64,000 nt of DNA from Cytophagales bacterium (lineage in GTDB: Bacteria > Bacteroidota > Bacteroidia > Cytophagales > Cyclobacteriaceae). This document shows positions 62,854 through 64,000 of the stretch, one piece after another (the stretch's first letter is position 1; each line of letters begins with the position of its first letter). Made by a program: the position numbers and the translations under genes. The DNA lies in assembly GCA_020402945.1 (NCBI GenBank), contig JADBYQ010000076.1, forward strand, positions 1-64,000. The letters run 5' to 3'. Under the pieces are notes generated by a model. That model was not told where the DNA came from. It did no database searches and saw only the letters and a list, made by a program, of their open reading frames with translations.

Positions 62854-64000
62854 GTGGCTTCGGACAAAACAAAAAAAATACTGACTAACTACTTGCGGAA
62901 GCTCACCAATCTTTCTGCCAGGAATAAGTCAATTTTTTTGCCGCGCCTTAGTGCAGATCGTTTTTTGGATATCCAAACGCTGAGTCAGCTCAATGGTGAA
63001 AAAGCATTTTCGATCATTGAGTCTTTGATTAGCGGTAAATCAAAAGTTATATGCCCTGTGCTCGATCCGCGCATGAAAGATGCCAACCTGGAAAGTGCCA
63101 GGCTAAAAAAAATTCAACGAGCTGACCATTTTATTTTCGAAGAGTCGGGCTCGAGAGAACTCCATGTAGGTTGGCCATTTGTGCGTGGAAAATTTTCAGA
63201 TGGTACGTTCGTCCATTGCCCACTTCTCTACTTCCCAGTTGAGCTTAAGATAAAAGATGGTAATTGGTCAATCGCACTGCGGTCTCAAGCTGAAGTGACA
63301 TTTAACAAGTCGTTTTTGCTGGCCTATGCTTTCTACAACAAAACAAAAATACCCGAACAGTTGCTTGAAGAAACATTTGAAGGTAGTGATGTAGATAGCA
63401 CCGTTTTCCGAACTCAGCTTTACCAGCTCTTGCAGAAAGCAAACATGGCCATTCATTTCAATCCCGATAACTATCGAGATGAATTGACTTTGTTTCGTAC
63501 TTACAAAAAAGATGAATTTGAAGAAGAGCATCAATCCGGTGAACTAAAGTTATTTCCCGAAGCGGTTTTAGGATTGTTTCCACAGGCTGGTTCTTTTTTG
63601 GTGCCCGACTATCAACAACTTTTGGCAAGTGAAACATTTGTTGACTTAGAAGATTTTTTTCACGCGCGGTCGCCCCAGAAAAACGATACTTCCTTAGGCG
63701 ATGCTTTTCATTTAGTGAAAGAAGAAAAAGTCTATTCCATTCTTCCAATGGACTCATGGCAGGAACACGCATTGAAAACTTCCAAGCTGGGTCATTCATT
63801 GGTGGTGCAAGGTCCACCCGGCACGGGCAAATCGCAACTGATTTGTAACCTGGTTTCTGATACTATTGCTCAGGGCAAAAAAGTGTTAGTGGTTTGTCAG
63901 AAACGTGCTGCACTGGATGTGGTTTATGCCCGACTTGCTGAAAAAAGATTGGCCGATTTTGTTGCGCTTGTTCACGATTTTAAAAACGATCGCAAGGAGA
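62854..64000 (+). CDS. Large Upf1-like SF1 helicase/AAA protein (5' part)
   Basis: Open from GTG 62854 to the right edge (382 codons); continues outside. It starts 1 base after the HHH gene, so it is probably translationally coupled. The first ~290 residues are an accessory domain (LTNLSARNKSIFLPRLSADRFLD, then FIFEESGSRELHVGWPFVRGKF). Then SF1 motif [18 protein letters not shown] (around 320) and Ia VLVVCQKRAALDVVYARL. The pattern matches the long Bacteroidota 'AAA domain / DNA2-NAM7 family helicase' proteins. DNA or RNA target unknown; such proteins are sometimes in defence islands. Confidence 0.8.
   Translation, partial: MASDKTKKILTNYLRKLTNLSARNKSIFLPRLSADRFLDIQTLSQLNGEKAFSIIESLISGKSKVICPVLDPRMKDANLESARLKKIQRADHFIFEESGSRELHVGWPFVRGKFSDGTFVHCPLLYFPVELKIKDGNWSIALRSQAEVTFNKSFLLAYAFYNKTKIPEQLLEETFEGSDVDSTVFRTQLYQLLQKANMAIHFNPDNYRDELTLFRTYKKDEFEEEHQSGELKLFPEAVLGLFPQAGSFLVPDYQQLLASETFVDLEDFFHARSPQKNDTSLGDAFHLVKEEKVYSILPMDSWQEHALKTSKLGHSLVVQGPPGTGKSQLICNLVSDTIAQGKKVLVVCQKRAALDVVYARLAEKRLADFVALVHDFKNDRKE

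Overview
The window reads as a chromosome segment from a free-living member of the Bacteroidota, most likely order Cytophagales; the genus cannot be fixed from sequence alone. Supporting signs are several matches to the Bacteroidota -7 element TAnnTTTG, many lipoproteins and outer-membrane barrels, a one-piece 2-oxoacid dehydrogenase E1, a long PaaB, short-form AMP nucleosidase, a DUF5009-type membrane protein, and TamB divergent from tsaD. Almost all of the window is ordinary core genome, densely packed on both strands. No tRNA gene, rRNA gene, CRISPR array or intact transposase was seen.

Layout. 1-9.8 kb: end of an unknown gene, a head-GIN surface protein, TerB-like protein, YtcJ-type amidohydrolase lipoprotein, PdeM-type phosphoesterase, Pit phosphate transporter, HNH nuclease, and a minus-strand operon tsaD-thioesterase-smpB-NlpC/P60. 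9.8-18.6 kb: tamB, RNase P RNA, an NtrC-type response regulator without a DNA-binding domain, a 39-residue lipoprotein not expected from length-filtered gene calling, and a LuxE-like protein. 18.6-30.2 kb: fused E1, alanine dehydrogenase, TPR protein, SNF2/SWIM helicase, AMP nucleosidase, FadL-like barrel. 30.3-38.3 kb: padR-pspC pair, beta-CASP hydrolase, DUF5009 protein, and a sigma factor / anti-sigma-like / barrel operon. 38.4-43.7 kb: TetR regulator, methyltransferase and phenylacetyl-CoA epoxygenase genes paaABCD (no paaE in the window). 44.5-46.4 kb: DEAD-box RNA helicase.

The accessory part is 46.5-57 kb: a GC-rich repeat-like stretch and a hairpin terminator precede a compact five-gene run hsdR-hsdM-hsdS-HipA-like kinase-HIRAN protein. 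It is followed by a lipoprotein esterase bracketed by two 111-bp direct repeats exactly 2160 bp apart, each carrying two small hairpins (REP-like). The type I restriction system with a kinase and a HIRAN protein in the same apparent transcript is the best candidate for an under-described system here.

57-64 kb returns to housekeeping: a propeller protein, lpxH, ftsH, rsfS, birA, a helix-hairpin-helix membrane protein and the start of a large Upf1-like helicase that runs off the right edge.
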